Of a stretch of 64,000 bases of DNA, positions 47,232-57,582 are shown piece after piece. The translations under genes were made by a program, and so were the position numbers. The notes below the pieces were generated by a model. It saw only the letters and a list, made by a program, of their open reading frames with translations, searched no databases and was not told where the DNA came from. The first letter of the stretch is position 1. Each line of letters begins with the position of its first letter. Source of the stretch: Cytophagaceae bacterium ABcell3 (GTDB lineage: Bacteria; Bacteroidota; Bacteroidia; Cytophagales; Cytophagaceae); contig CP133159.1 in assembly GCA_030913385.1 (NCBI GenBank), positions 2,440,584-2,504,583 on the forward strand, given 5' to 3'.

Positions 47232-49646
47232 GTAAAGCAACAAAGCCATTTTAAAGAACATATTGTTTTGTAAATGACGGTTTGCATAAGGTCCATAACG
47301 GAAAAACATACCAAAACCTAAGCCTGCCTTAGCTCCTGCAATGTTGGCCACGATGAGTTTGTTCAAAAAGAACCCTGATTCAAGATAGCCTTTTTCCATG
47401 GTTTTAAAGTCAATGCCTGAATGGTCTTCAGGGGTTCTTAACCAGCCAATACCCATGTTGTGCGAAAGTACCAGTTCCGGTCTGAAGTTTGGGTCATTAG
47501 AAAATATCTTTCCAAAGTTGTGCGAAAGGAATAAGGCCACAAACCGGTCAGATAGGAACTCGTTATACCGCATGGTCTCAAAACTATTGTGAATGACAAT
47601 AGAAGGTACCTTTAGCGCACCACGACCATTCCATAGCCGGGAGTAAGGGGCATCTCCTACAGTAATTCCCCCTAGTAATTGTATGCCTGTGGTTCCGAAG
47701 CGGGCTGTTCTAAAGGTTTGTTGGATTTTTACATCATATTTCGAAAAACCATATTCTCCGTTCAAAAAGTTGTCTATCCCTCTGGTGTATAAAAACCAAA
47801 AAACAGGGTACTCCGAGCCGGCAGGTATTTTTTGTCCTGAAACACGGAAGTACTGTGCCCCGGGAGCAAAGCGGAAACCAGCTTTTAGCTCGGTAAAGTT
47901 AAATGTCCCTTCATGGTCGCGAAAGGCATAGTCATAAACGGGTTGTGCCCTTGTTTGGGACAAAGCTACTTGCCCTTGCATGTTCCTAAACAAACTCCTT
48001 CCGACGGCAAACTGTACAGTTCTGCTCATGTCCATAATTTCAAGCTGCATGTTTCTCAACCTTTCGCTATTATACTGTGGCAGGTCGTAAGGAAACTCTA
48101 CTGCACCGGCTTCTGTCAAATCCCTACCGTACATAAAACTGACGTGGTTATCTGGATTGCCATTTAAGAAATACGAACCATCTATTCCATACTTAAACCT
48201 TCCATCCCTAAGGCCGTAGCCACCATGCATGCGGAGGAAGTAGTTTCTGGAAAAATGTTCGTTTGTATGAAAGCCTAACCCAAGTCTAGTGCCTTCAGCT
48301 TCGTTATAATTGATAAACCTGTTAAGGTCAAAATTGACTTTGCCCAATGGTACATAACCAAAATGAATCCTTTCGCCCAAGCGAAGGAGTGTTTGGATTT
48401 TCTTGTCCCTGCCCAAAGAGTCATAGGCTTTATAAGCTTCTTGCTCTTCGTGTGTCAAAGGCTCCCTACGGTGTTTTTCCCAAAACTCTTCTGGTTGTTT
48501 GGTTACGCCTGGTTCATATGCCCGAACAACTTCAGTAAAATCTCTTTTCTTAAACCTTACTTCCGGTACTTTGGTATCGTACCATGTTTTGCCCTGCACT
48601 GTTAAGAGCATGGGGGAAGGCCTTCTATTTTGTTTTAAAATGGCCGTGGTAACGGTAACGTCAGGGACTGTAATCTTGTCCACTTTTTTATATTGCTGGG
48701 CCAGCTCCAGGTATAAAGCGCCCTCTATAGCATCTGTGGCCAAAAAGTATTTAATAGAGTAGTCTGCTGCCGATATATAAAGGAACCCCTTCACCTCTTG
48801 GATGCTTTTTCTCGGCAGTGGGTTGAACCTGACAATATAGGTGGTGTCATCGTTCTGTTTTAATGTGTAAAGTATTTCAAAAGCATACCTTCTGAATGGA
48901 TTTCCTGTTAATGGGCTGATATATTCGTCAGATCCTATATTGATAAATTTGTCATAGACCGTTGTGTATTGTAAAGGGATGACGTAGGAGTACAGCATAG
49001 GCACATCTAGCCCAGTGGACTTTGCTCCAGTAATTTTTTCAAATTGGTTTTGCCGGTTTAAGTGCTTTTTCTTGCTTGCAGATTCTACCAAAAATAGGCT
49101 TTCTTTTTTTCTTCCTCTGAGTGGTATGGAAAAAAAAGATATAATTTTATTGAGAATACTACTGTCCGGCGGTGCAGGTATATCGGTAGCCGATACTGTA
49201 TACTTGGAATAAATCGAAGACTCCCAAGTTTGCTTCGCAGGGTTATTGCGCTTTCTGTTTTTTAATACCTTTTCAATAAGTTTTCGTGCATCGTCTGGTG
49301 TGGAAGTAAGGTTATCTGGGAACCGGACTTTCTGCAAGACTAAGTTAATACTGTCTGTTAAGGTGTCCGTGCTTAAGGCAACATGCTGCTTTGCGCCAGG
49401 ATGAATAAATTTCAGTTTATGAATAGGTGAGGGGGACGTTATCTCAAACCTTCCCTCTATGTCCGAAAATTGATATTTCTCCCCCTGATTTACTTCTACT
49501 AGAACAAATGGAAAGCCTAGGTGTGTGGAGTCGTCGGTGACTTGTCCTGAAAATTTATAGAAGCCTTCTGTTTGGGAAAAACAAGGAGTAATTAGCAGTA
49601 GGAAGAAAGATAAATGTAAAATATATAAATACAGGTGCTTTTTCAC
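47226..49646 (-). CDS. DUF5686 family outer-membrane protein with carboxypeptidase-regulatory-like domain
   Basis: 806 residues: signal peptide (ending ITPCFSQ), then a CarboxypepD_reg-like beta-sandwich (YKFSGQVTDDSTHLGFPFVLVEV, FSDIEGRFEI), the DUF5686 region beginning ARKLIEKVLKNRKRNNPAKQ, and a long C-terminal barrel with alternating aromatic residues (FRYGPYANRHLQNNMFFKMALLLYV at the end, a terminal-strand pattern). It is a Bacteroidota-specific outer-membrane family of unknown role, TonB-receptor-like in the N-terminal domain only. Confidence 0.85.
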   Translation of the reverse strand: MKKHLYLYILHLSFFLLLITPCFSQTEGFYKFSGQVTDDSTHLGFPFVLVEVNQGEKYQFSDIEGRFEITSPSPIHKLKFIHPGAKQHVALSTDTLTDSINLVLQKVRFPDNLTSTPDDARKLIEKVLKNRKRNNPAKQTWESSIYSKYTVSATDIPAPPDSSILNKIISFFSIPLRGRKKESLFLVESASKKKHLNRQNQFEKITGAKSTGLDVPMLYSYVIPLQYTTVYDKFINIGSDEYISPLTGNPFRRYAFEILYTLKQNDDTTYIVRFNPLPRKSIQEVKGFLYISAADYSIKYFLATDAIEGALYLELAQQYKKVDKITVPDVTVTTAILKQNRRPSPMLLTVQGKTWYDTKVPEVRFKKRDFTEVVRAYEPGVTKQPEEFWEKHRREPLTHEEQEAYKAYDSLGRDKKIQTLLRLGERIHFGYVPLGKVNFDLNRFINYNEAEGTRLGLGFHTNEHFSRNYFLRMHGGYGLRDGRFKYGIDGSYFLNGNPDNHVSFMYGRDLTEAGAVEFPYDLPQYNSERLRNMQLEIMDMSRTVQFAVGRSLFRNMQGQVALSQTRAQPVYDYAFRDHEGTFNFTELKAGFRFAPGAQYFRVSGQKIPAGSEYPVFWFLYTRGIDNFLNGEYGFSKYDVKIQQTFRTARFGTTGIQLLGGITVGDAPYSRLWNGRGALKVPSIVIHNSFETMRYNEFLSDRFVALFLSHNFGKIFSNDPNFRPELVLSHNMGIGWLRTPEDHSGIDFKTMEKGYLESGFFLNKLIVANIAGAKAGLGFGMFFRYGPYANRHLQNNMFFKMALLLYV

Positions 49647-49691
49647 GCTAATTACAAATAGAATGTGCTTCTAAAAGGTAAATATATGATT

Positions 49692-52004
49692 TTACCTTGA
49701 TTTTAGCAGAATTTTGAGCTTGGAAAGTGCCGCCTGATTATTCCCTTCATGAATAGTTCTGGTTAAACTTTCTTTTTCTCTGGTGGTCAGGTGCCAACTA
49801 AGTGCTGCTTTGTCGCCATGAGCCTCTACTTCGTCTGGGTTAATTTTTTTCTCGGTTAGTTTTCCCCATAATTTGGGCTTAGGTATATATTCAAATTCAA
49901 CCACATTTAAATCTGCACCAAACCATGAGTGTGCATACTCCAACAAATTGTCATTGTTAAAGTCTTGTAAATAATCCCAATTATTGTAAATACTTCCTAT
50001 AGGTGCCATCCATTTGGTGAAAATGGAAGGCTTTTTTCTTTTTTCTATAGGTACATCTTTTTCACAATCTCTAATAGAAACGACTACAACCCCACTGGTA
50101 TTTTCTTTGATCCACTCCCTGAAAACATAGAGAAACCTGACTGCATCATGAATACCAAAGTTGTCAGAAATGCCCGCGTCCATGATCTCCATGGCAGGTT
50201 TGCTTGGCAGTTCCACGTTTGGAGTAATGTAAGGGAATGTAGCGCTCATGCGCAATCCGCTCATGAAATGAAGATTATCGGCATCATGATCATCAAACAT
50301 TCTCCTAAACTCAATCCCTTTTATTTTGGCATTCAGGTTCTGTTTTTCAGAAACAGTAGATGCCGTAGACATATAAGAGATGTTTTGGGGAGATATATAT
50401 AGTTTCCTTCCGTCATTGATTACGGTAGGAGACATAATCAGCATAGGAATAGTAGCTTGTTGCTCTGGTTCTTTATAGTCTCTCAGACGTTTGTCCATTT
50501 TAAATTGGGTGTTGGTGTGCACCTGGTGTTCAAAAGCATAGCCCCGGTCTTTGATATAGGTGTATTTCCCATCACTGAACCTTTGAAACCGGATAAAGAA
50601 ATCATTGACAACCATGCTAAATATAATCGGGTTAAGGACATCGCGTGATATGTTGTCAAGGTATTTTTCGCTATAGATATTAATGTTTTCACCTTGTTGT
50701 TTTCTTAGGTAAAGCTCTCTAAAATAACTAGCTCCGATTAAACCCCCAGAAGCACCTGTAATAAGGGCGCTATGTTTGAACAGAGATCCGTTTAAAGTGC
50801 TGTCTACATGTTGCAAGGTTCTGGTAGTCCACACCGCGGCTCTTTGTCCACCGCCACTGGTGCAAAGCAAAACCATTTTTGGTAACTCATTTTCCGGAAA
50901 TTTCTTTCTCCAATTTTCCAGAATTTTAATGGTTTCATTATAGTCTTCCTGATAGGTGATGGGGTTTGTGATTTCTTGGAGCTTTTCTAGATTATAATCG
51001 ACCGGAGGCTGTTGATAGTTGATGCCAAAAGCTTGGTAATGGGTAGTGATTATTTCATTCTTGACCAAAAAATTTATGGTGATAAGCATTAGGATGATGG
51101 TGCTGATGGCCCACCCACGCAACCAAAAAGAAAAGGCACCGGTAATCATGATCAAAATGGCCAGGAACAAGATGGCACTAGCGCCGGCAGGTATTTGGAA
51201 AAAAGCAATGTCCCGGAACATGCCCAGCACAATCACCAGTACAATTATAAATATTTCGACAATGACAGCGTTCAGGTGGTTTTGGTCAAATACTTTGAAA
51301 AGCAATTGTTTGTCAAAACTATTATATTCTGGTACTTTTGCTATGCTGATAGGTGAAGAGAGGTAACTTGTAACAAAATACTTGTCTTTTTTAGCATTGC
51401 GGTATTTTCTCAGTACATTTACCCTAGTAATGGTATTTTGCTTAAGTTTTGTGTTGAGGTTACCGGCTAGTAGTTTGAAGATGTCTTTGTTGGTAGACCA
51501 GAAGTATGAAAACATGATCAGCACAGTAATGAGTATACCGAACAGCAAGGAAAGTACTTCTAGTATAATAACAAACGGAGGTTGAAAACCATTGCTCAGC
51601 TGAAACTGAATGATTGAGATCAGGTAAACTATTATAAAGACTAAAGGTATTATACTATTGTTAATGCAGAATTTGGTAAATGGCCTTGGTACTGTGCCGA
51701 GAAAGCTAAATCTATAACTGTCAAGGATGTAGGTGGTAATATGGAAAGACATTATAAATATGCCCAAGGCTATACCCAGAATAAAAAAACCACGTGCGGA
51801 GGTTTTGTACATATATTCAGGGTCCAGGAATAAATAGGGAATGCCGAACATATTTCCGGCATTTTGTGTAATAAAGGCAAAGAGGAGCAGCCAGATCAGT
51901 AAAAAGATCTGATTCTTCTTGAAATGGTTCAGAAGTAACTGAAAAGGAAAGGAGTAGCGAACCGCATCAACAAAAGCTTTAATATTTTTAAGCCTTTTTA
52001 GCAT
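49692..52004 (-). CDS. membrane-anchored patatin-like phospholipase
   Basis: 770 residues. The N-terminal 330 residues hold about seven to eight membrane segments. The patatin domain follows: oxyanion SGGGQRAA, nucleophile elbow GASGGLIGASYF (Ser of GxSxG), and the catalytic Asp in MDAGISDNFGIHDA. It would hydrolyse membrane lipids at the inner membrane. The fusion of a polytopic membrane region with patatin is less common than soluble patatins. Just downstream of, and on the same strand as, the DUF5686 gene (45-nt gap), so the two may be co-transcribed. Confidence 0.87.
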   Translation of the reverse strand: MLKRLKNIKAFVDAVRYSFPFQLLLNHFKKNQIFLLIWLLLFAFITQNAGNMFGIPYLFLDPEYMYKTSARGFFILGIALGIFIMSFHITTYILDSYRFSFLGTVPRPFTKFCINNSIIPLVFIIVYLISIIQFQLSNGFQPPFVIILEVLSLLFGILITVLIMFSYFWSTNKDIFKLLAGNLNTKLKQNTITRVNVLRKYRNAKKDKYFVTSYLSSPISIAKVPEYNSFDKQLLFKVFDQNHLNAVIVEIFIIVLVIVLGMFRDIAFFQIPAGASAILFLAILIMITGAFSFWLRGWAISTIILMLITINFLVKNEIITTHYQAFGINYQQPPVDYNLEKLQEITNPITYQEDYNETIKILENWRKKFPENELPKMVLLCTSGGGQRAAVWTTRTLQHVDSTLNGSLFKHSALITGASGGLIGASYFRELYLRKQQGENINIYSEKYLDNISRDVLNPIIFSMVVNDFFIRFQRFSDGKYTYIKDRGYAFEHQVHTNTQFKMDKRLRDYKEPEQQATIPMLIMSPTVINDGRKLYISPQNISYMSTASTVSEKQNLNAKIKGIEFRRMFDDHDADNLHFMSGLRMSATFPYITPNVELPSKPAMEIMDAGISDNFGIHDAVRFLYVFREWIKENTSGVVVVSIRDCEKDVPIEKRKKPSIFTKWMAPIGSIYNNWDYLQDFNNDNLLEYAHSWFGADLNVVEFEYIPKPKLWGKLTEKKINPDEVEAHGDKAALSWHLTTREKESLTRTIHEGNNQAALSKLKILLKSR

Positions 52005-52129
52005 ATAAGACCAATCATATATTTAATTTATAGAGACATATACGGAAATTTCAAATGTATGAATTAATAACTGATGAATTATTTTTTTAGTATTTGAATT
52101 TTCTAAATTTGTATTTCTTTACGCTCAGA

Positions 52130-53914
52130 ATGAAAAACATTAGAAATTTTTGCATAATAGCTCACATAGACCACGGTAAAAGCACACTTGCCGATAGGTT
52201 ATTGGAATTTACCCAGACTGTTACTGAAAGACAAATGCAGAATCAGTTACTGGACAACATGGATTTGGAACGTGAAAGGGGGATTACCATTAAAAGCCAC
52301 GCCATCCAGATGGATTATTTATATAAGGGCGAAATGTATACTTTCAACCTTATCGATACACCTGGACACGTGGACTTTTCTTATGAAGTTTCCAGATCTA
52401 TTAAAGCATGCGAAGGTGCATTGTTGATTGTGGATGCTTCTCAAGGTATAGAGGCGCAAACCATATCTAATTTGTACCTGGCTATAGAACATGACCTTGA
52501 AATTATTCCTGTTTTAAATAAAATTGACCTGCCAGGTGCCATGCCTGAAGAGGTGAAAGATGAAATTGTAGACCTGATCGGTTGTGACAGGGATAGTATT
52601 ATCCACGCCAGTGGCAAAGAGGGGATAGGGGTTGAGGATATTTTAAATGCTATTGTAGAGCGGGTACCTTCACCTAAAGGCGATCCTTCTGCACCTTTAC
52701 AGGCGCTTATTTTTGACTCTGAGTTTAACTCTTTCCGTGGTATAGAAGTAATGTTCCGTATTTTTAACGGTACATTAAAAAAAGGTGATAAAGTGAAATT
52801 TGTCAGCACCAATAAAACTTATGATGCTGATGAAATTGGTATACTTAAACTGGACAAAGAGCCCAAAAATGTACTAGAAGCGGGCAATGTAGGTTATATT
52901 ATATCGGGTATTAAACAGGCAAAAGAGGTTAAAGTAGGTGATACCATAACCCATGTTTCTAATCCAGCCCCAATGATCAAAGGGTTCTCGGAGGTTAAAC
53001 CTATGGTTTTTGCCGGTATCTATCCAGTAGAAACCAGTGAGTTTGAAGACCTGCGCGAAGCCATGGAAAAACTTCAGCTTAATGATGCGTCTTTGATCTG
53101 GGAGCCAGAAACATCTGCTGCGCTAGGCTTTGGCTTTAGGTGCGGGTTTTTAGGGATGCTGCATATGGAAATTGTGCAGGAAAGGCTAGAGCGTGAGTTT
53201 GATATGACTGTGATTACTACTGTACCTTCCGTACAGTTTCACGCTCATATGAAAAGCGGGGAAATCAATAAGATAAATGCGCCTTCTGATATGCCTGAAC
53301 CTAATTATGTTGACCATATCGAGGAACCGTATATTAGGGCGCAGATAATTACAAAATCTGAATATGTAGGAGCTGTAATTGCGCTGTGTATGGATAAACG
53401 TGGAATGCTCCAAAATCAAGTCTACCTGACGGCTGATAGGGTTGAGCTTACTTTTGAGCTTCCTTTAGCGGAAATGGTTTTTGACTTCTTTGATAAGCTT
53501 AAAACCATCTCTCGTGGGTATGCTTCTCTTGATTATGAACTTAAAGGGTTCAAAGCTTCTACCATGGTAAAGCTTGACATCATGCTGAACGGAGAGAAAG
53601 TGGATGCTTTATCTGCGATTGTTCACCGCGACAAGGCGTATGAATGGGGTAAAAAACTTTGTGAAAAACTTAAAGAACTGCTACCAAGACAGCAGTTTGA
53701 AATAGCTATACAGGCTGCCATTGGTACAAAAGTGGTGGCGCGCGAAACGGTTAAGGCATTACGGAAAAACGTGATTGCCAAATGTTATGGAGGGGATATT
53801 TCCCGTAAAAGGAAACTTCTGGAAAAGCAGAAAAAAGGGAAAAAGCGTATGCGCCAGGTTGGAAACGTAGAGATTCCTCAAGAAGCTTTTATGGCAGTGT
53901 TGAAGCTAGAATAA
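52130..53914 (+). CDS. lepA: elongation factor 4 (LepA)
   Basis: 594 residues from the ATG at 52130 ([20 protein letters not shown]), 12 codons inside the longest frame. G1 [10 protein letters not shown]3 [13 protein letters not shown]4 NKIDLPG, and the LepA C-terminal region ([41 protein letters not shown]). The GTPase acts on the ribosome, promoting back-translocation or initiation quality. A TAnnTTTG element is present at 52104-52111. Confidence 0.96.
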   Translation: MKNIRNFCIIAHIDHGKSTLADRLLEFTQTVTERQMQNQLLDNMDLERERGITIKSHAIQMDYLYKGEMYTFNLIDTPGHVDFSYEVSRSIKACEGALLIVDASQGIEAQTISNLYLAIEHDLEIIPVLNKIDLPGAMPEEVKDEIVDLIGCDRDSIIHASGKEGIGVEDILNAIVERVPSPKGDPSAPLQALIFDSEFNSFRGIEVMFRIFNGTLKKGDKVKFVSTNKTYDADEIGILKLDKEPKNVLEAGNVGYIISGIKQAKEVKVGDTITHVSNPAPMIKGFSEVKPMVFAGIYPVETSEFEDLREAMEKLQLNDASLIWEPETSAALGFGFRCGFLGMLHMEIVQERLEREFDMTVITTVPSVQFHAHMKSGEINKINAPSDMPEPNYVDHIEEPYIRAQIITKSEYVGAVIALCMDKRGMLQNQVYLTADRVELTFELPLAEMVFDFFDKLKTISRGYASLDYELKGFKASTMVKLDIMLNGEKVDALSAIVHRDKAYEWGKKLCEKLKELLPRQQFEIAIQAAIGTKVVARETVKALRKNVIAKCYGGDISRKRKLLEKQKKGKKRMRQVGNVEIPQEAFMAVLKLE

Positions 53915-53998
53915 GTGCCAATAGGTAAGGTTATAGAATGCACCCAGATGGTCGCAGTTCGGCTTTGGATCGTAACTTTAATAATACATAATAGATAA

Positions 53999-54898
53999 AT
54001 GTCCAGTTTGCAGACAGCACAATTGCTTGACGGTAAGAAACTATCGCAAGAAATCAGGAAAGAAATTGCCGTAGAAGTAGAAGCTTATGTCAAAGGCGGT
54101 GGAAAAACACCTCATTTGGCTGCTATTCTCGTAGGAAATAATGGTGCCAGTGAAACATACGTGGCAAATAAGGTTAAATGCTGTGAAACCGTGGGCTTCA
54201 AAAGCACATTGGTAAGAATGGAGAGTAATGTCAGCGAGGAAGCATTGTTGGAGAAAATTGATGAAATTAACAATGACCCTGATGTAGATGGGCTTATCGT
54301 ACAGCTCCCCCTGCCCGATCATATATCTGTACAAAAAGTAACCGAAAGGATCAGTCCAGAGAAAGATGTGGATGGCTTTCACCCTGTTAATATTGGTAGG
54401 ATGAACAAAAACCTTCCGGCGCATATTTCTGCTACGCCTTTTGGCATATTAAAACTTTTGGAGCGTTATAATATCGAAACTTTCGGTAAACACTGTGTGG
54501 TGGTGGGAAGAAGCAATATTGTGGGGTCTCCAATGTCTATTTTGATGGGGGCCGACAGAAATCCAGGCAACTGTACCGTTACATTGTGCCATAAGTTTAC
54601 AGAAAACTTAAGCGCATATACCAAACTGGCGGATATCCTGATTGTTGCGGTTGGTTTGCCAGGTTTGATAACCGAAGATATGGTAAAAGACGGTGCGGTC
54701 GTTATAGATGTAGGTATAACCAGGGTTGAGGACCAAACCAAAAAATCAGGTTTTGCTTTAAAAGGAGATGTTGATTTTGAAAAAGTAGCACCAAAATGTA
54801 GTTATATAACTCCAGTGCCTGGCGGGGTAGGGCCTATGACTATTGCTGGTTTGCTTATAAATACCTTTAATTCAGCCAAAGGAGAAATATATCAATAA
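53999..54898 (+). CDS. folD: bifunctional methylenetetrahydrofolate dehydrogenase/cyclohydrolase FolD
   Basis: 299 residues. Catalytic Lys in YVANKVKCC, substrate motif [13 protein letters not shown]-binding [13 protein letters not shown], and C-terminal [10 protein letters not shown]. It interconverts one-carbon folates in the cytoplasm. Follows lepA by 84 nt and precedes queE by 47 nt, so an operon is possible. Confidence 0.96.
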   Translation: MSSLQTAQLLDGKKLSQEIRKEIAVEVEAYVKGGGKTPHLAAILVGNNGASETYVANKVKCCETVGFKSTLVRMESNVSEEALLEKIDEINNDPDVDGLIVQLPLPDHISVQKVTERISPEKDVDGFHPVNIGRMNKNLPAHISATPFGILKLLERYNIETFGKHCVVVGRSNIVGSPMSILMGADRNPGNCTVTLCHKFTENLSAYTKLADILIVAVGLPGLITEDMVKDGAVVIDVGITRVEDQTKKSGFALKGDVDFEKVAPKCSYITPVPGGVGPMTIAGLLINTFNSAKGEIYQ

Positions 54899-54945
54899 CT
54901 AAGGTTCTGTTGTTGCCTCTGCAATAATTATAATTTATACCAATC

Positions 54946-55569
54946 GTGAGTGACGAAAAAGTACATACCGGAGAAGCCTTGCCAGTAATGGAAGACTTTT
55001 ATACCATTCAGGGCGAAGGTTTCCATCAGGGAAAAGCGGCTTATTTTATCCGTTTAGCAGGCTGCGATGTGGGCTGTCACTGGTGCGATGTTAAAGATTC
55101 TTGGGATAAAGATAAATATCCCGCTATAGATGTAAATGTGTTGTTGGAAAGAGCGTTAAAGTTTCCTTCCCGTACAGTGGTCGTTACTGGAGGGGAACCA
55201 CTTATGTATAACCTCTCTGCTCTTACAAAGGCCTTTCATTTAAAAGGTTTTAAGGTGCATATCGAAACCTCCGGAGTTTGTTCGGTAACTGGTATTTGGG
55301 ACTGGGTGTGTTTTTCACCAAAAAAGTTTAAGGAGCCAAACCCTGAGATTTATAGACTTGCCCACGAATTAAAAGTGGTTATTTTCCACAAGTCAGACCT
55401 GGAATGGGCTGAACAGCATGCAGCCCAGGTATCGCCACGGTGCAGGCTGTTTCTACAGCCAGAGTGGGGCAAACAAGCCGAAATGCTGCCACTTATTGTA
55501 GACTATGTCAAAACCCACCCTAGGTGGCACATTTCTCTTCAGGCCCATAAATACATGGATATTCCCTAA
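54946..55569 (+). CDS. queE: 7-carboxy-7-deazaguanine synthase QueE
   Basis: 207 residues from a GTG start. Radical-SAM cysteines CDVGCHWC at residues 40, 44 and 47 (CX3CX2C) bind the 4Fe-4S cluster, with substrate residues in DFYTIQGEGFHQGKAAYFIRL. It contracts CPH4 to CDG in queuosine/preQ0 synthesis. The other que genes are not in the window. The GTG start is the only start giving the conserved N-terminus. Confidence 0.93.
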   Translation: MSDEKVHTGEALPVMEDFYTIQGEGFHQGKAAYFIRLAGCDVGCHWCDVKDSWDKDKYPAIDVNVLLERALKFPSRTVVVTGGEPLMYNLSALTKAFHLKGFKVHIETSGVCSVTGIWDWVCFSPKKFKEPNPEIYRLAHELKVVIFHKSDLEWAEQHAAQVSPRCRLFLQPEWGKQAEMLPLIVDYVKTHPRWHISLQAHKYMDIP

Positions 55570-55667
55570 TCCCGCACCAAGGGTTCATATAAGGGCTTTT
55601 GGTGATCGGGTGGCAATATTCTTAACTATTAAAAGTTTATTTACTGATCGATCATTAACAAGTGTAT

Positions 55668-57581
55668 ATGAGATATTTTGCTTTTGTTTTATTTTTTTTG
55701 ACGGTTTTTGCCGTTTCTGCACAGGAACGCTCCCTGAGTACCACCAATAAAAAAGCGAAAAAGCTTTACCAAAAAGCAGACGAACTGATCAAACAACGAG
55801 ATTTTGACAGTGCAATAGATGCCCTAAAAAAGGCTGTAAAAAAAGACCCTGAGTTTACAGAAGCTTACCTTCGCTTAGGCAGCTCTTATAAACTTTTAAG
55901 AAATGACAAGGAAGCAAGGAAGAACTTCCTGAAAGCTGTAGAACTTAAGCCAGACCACAAAGAACTTGCGGCAGCTTATCAAATAGTGGGCGAATATTAT
56001 TTCAAAGACGGGGACTATGACAATGCACTGGTGTATCTGCAGAAAATGCTAAAGCACCGACCTTCAGGTAAAGGGTCTGACGCCGCACGTAAAATGGCCG
56101 AACAGGCTGAGTTTGGTATTGAGGCCAAAAAGAACCCTTTGCAGGTAAATCCTGAACGGCTCCCAAAAATCATTAACCAGTTTCAGATACATGCTTTTCC
56201 TGTATTGACTGCGGATAATCAAACCCTTGTGTTTACCAAACGTGATGGTGTAAGGCCGACAGACGATGAAGATATAATGATTTCCCATAGGAAAGATAAC
56301 GGCTGGTCTGCTCCTGAACCTATTTCTCCCGTGATTAACACCCGCCAAAACGAAGGGGCTTGCACCATGTCTGCCGACGGAAGGGTGTTGGTTTTTGCTT
56401 CATGCAACAGGCAAGACAGTTATGGGAGTTGTGATTTGTATGTGTCTTTCCGTTCTGGTAACCAGTGGACGAAGCCTGCGAATATGGGGCCAGCTATTAA
56501 CTCTTCCTCATGGGATTCAGAACCTGCGCTTTCTGCCGATGGACGAAAACTATTTTTCTCTTCTGATAGACCTGGTGGCAAGGGCAAAGAAGATATCTGG
56601 GTGAGCTATTTGGATGAAGATGGCGAATGGACGGAGGCTGTAAACCTAGGGGAGCCGATTAATACATCCGGTAGGGAAGTGACACCTTTCATTCATGCTG
56701 GTGGTAACTCTTTGTATTTTGCCTCTGATACCCATCCTGGAATGGGTGGATTTGATATTTTTGTGTCCCGTCTTGAAGATGAACAGTGGGGCGAGCCAGA
56801 AAATATCGGTTATCCTATTAATACCCACCTCAACGATAACACTATTTTTATTACCGCTGATGGAGAAAAAGGGTATTATTCTACCTATAAAGCCGAAGAG
56901 GGCAAAGCTAACCAGTCTTTTTTGTACAAATTCGATATTCCCGAAGCGCTTAAAGAAAAGCAGAAAACCACCTATGCCAAAGGTAAGGTATCGGATGCAG
57001 TAACCAGTGATCCACTCGGGGCTACTGTAGAGCTCATAGACCTGGAAAGTGGTAAAACCATTCAGTCGGTAAGTTCAGACCCGGACAATGGGGCGTATAT
57101 GATTGTTTTGACAGAAGGTAGAGAGTATGGGCTTTATGTTCAGAAAAACGGATACTTGTTTTACTCAGGAACTTTTGACTATAACACCGAAGAGACATTT
57201 GATCCTGTCAACCTTGATGTAGGCTTGTTCCCTATCAAAGCCGGTAATGCTACTGTCTTAAAGAATATTTACTTTGAAGTTAACTCCTATAAGCTAGAAG
57301 AAAAGTCAAAAACCGAGCTGGACAAAATTGTCAGGTTTATGGAGGGGAATCCAGACGTAAAGATAGAGTTTGGGGGACATACCGATAATACCGGAAATGA
57401 AAAAGCAAACCAGGAACTTTCACTCAATAGGGCAAAATCGGTTTATGACTATATTGAATTAAAAGGTATAGATTCATCTCGGTTGTCATACAAAGGCTAC
57501 GGTCAAAGTAAACCAGTGGCTCCTAATGATACAGAAGAAAACCGTAGGCTTAACAGAAGAATTGAGTTTCAGGTGATGTAA
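55668..57581 (+). CDS. porE: PorE-like T9SS component (TPR, PD40, CRD, OmpA domains)
   Basis: 637 residues from the ATG at 55668. In order: signal peptide, TPR repeats (AYLRLGSSYKLLRNDKEARKNF, YQIVGEYYFKDGDYDNALVYL), a WD40-like PD40 beta-propeller (GACTMSADGRVLVFASCN, EPALSADGRKLFFSSDRPGG), a carboxypeptidase-regulatory domain (YAKGKVSDAVTSDPLGATVEL), and a C-terminal OmpA domain (IYFEVNSYKLEEKSKTELDK ... EFGGHTDNTGNEKANQELS ... RRIEFQVM). This order is that of PorE, which ties the T9SS to peptidoglycan. It is not next to porV/porU. The stop is 1 nt from the frame of the Rhs-tip cassette that follows. Confidence 0.85.
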   Translation: MRYFAFVLFFLTVFAVSAQERSLSTTNKKAKKLYQKADELIKQRDFDSAIDALKKAVKKDPEFTEAYLRLGSSYKLLRNDKEARKNFLKAVELKPDHKELAAAYQIVGEYYFKDGDYDNALVYLQKMLKHRPSGKGSDAARKMAEQAEFGIEAKKNPLQVNPERLPKIINQFQIHAFPVLTADNQTLVFTKRDGVRPTDDEDIMISHRKDNGWSAPEPISPVINTRQNEGACTMSADGRVLVFASCNRQDSYGSCDLYVSFRSGNQWTKPANMGPAINSSSWDSEPALSADGRKLFFSSDRPGGKGKEDIWVSYLDEDGEWTEAVNLGEPINTSGREVTPFIHAGGNSLYFASDTHPGMGGFDIFVSRLEDEQWGEPENIGYPINTHLNDNTIFITADGEKGYYSTYKAEEGKANQSFLYKFDIPEALKEKQKTTYAKGKVSDAVTSDPLGATVELIDLESGKTIQSVSSDPDNGAYMIVLTEGREYGLYVQKNGYLFYSGTFDYNTEETFDPVNLDVGLFPIKAGNATVLKNIYFEVNSYKLEEKSKTELDKIVRFMEGNPDVKIEFGGHTDNTGNEKANQELSLNRAKSVYDYIELKGIDSSRLSYKGYGQSKPVAPNDTEENRRLNRRIEFQVM

Positions 57582-57582
57582 G

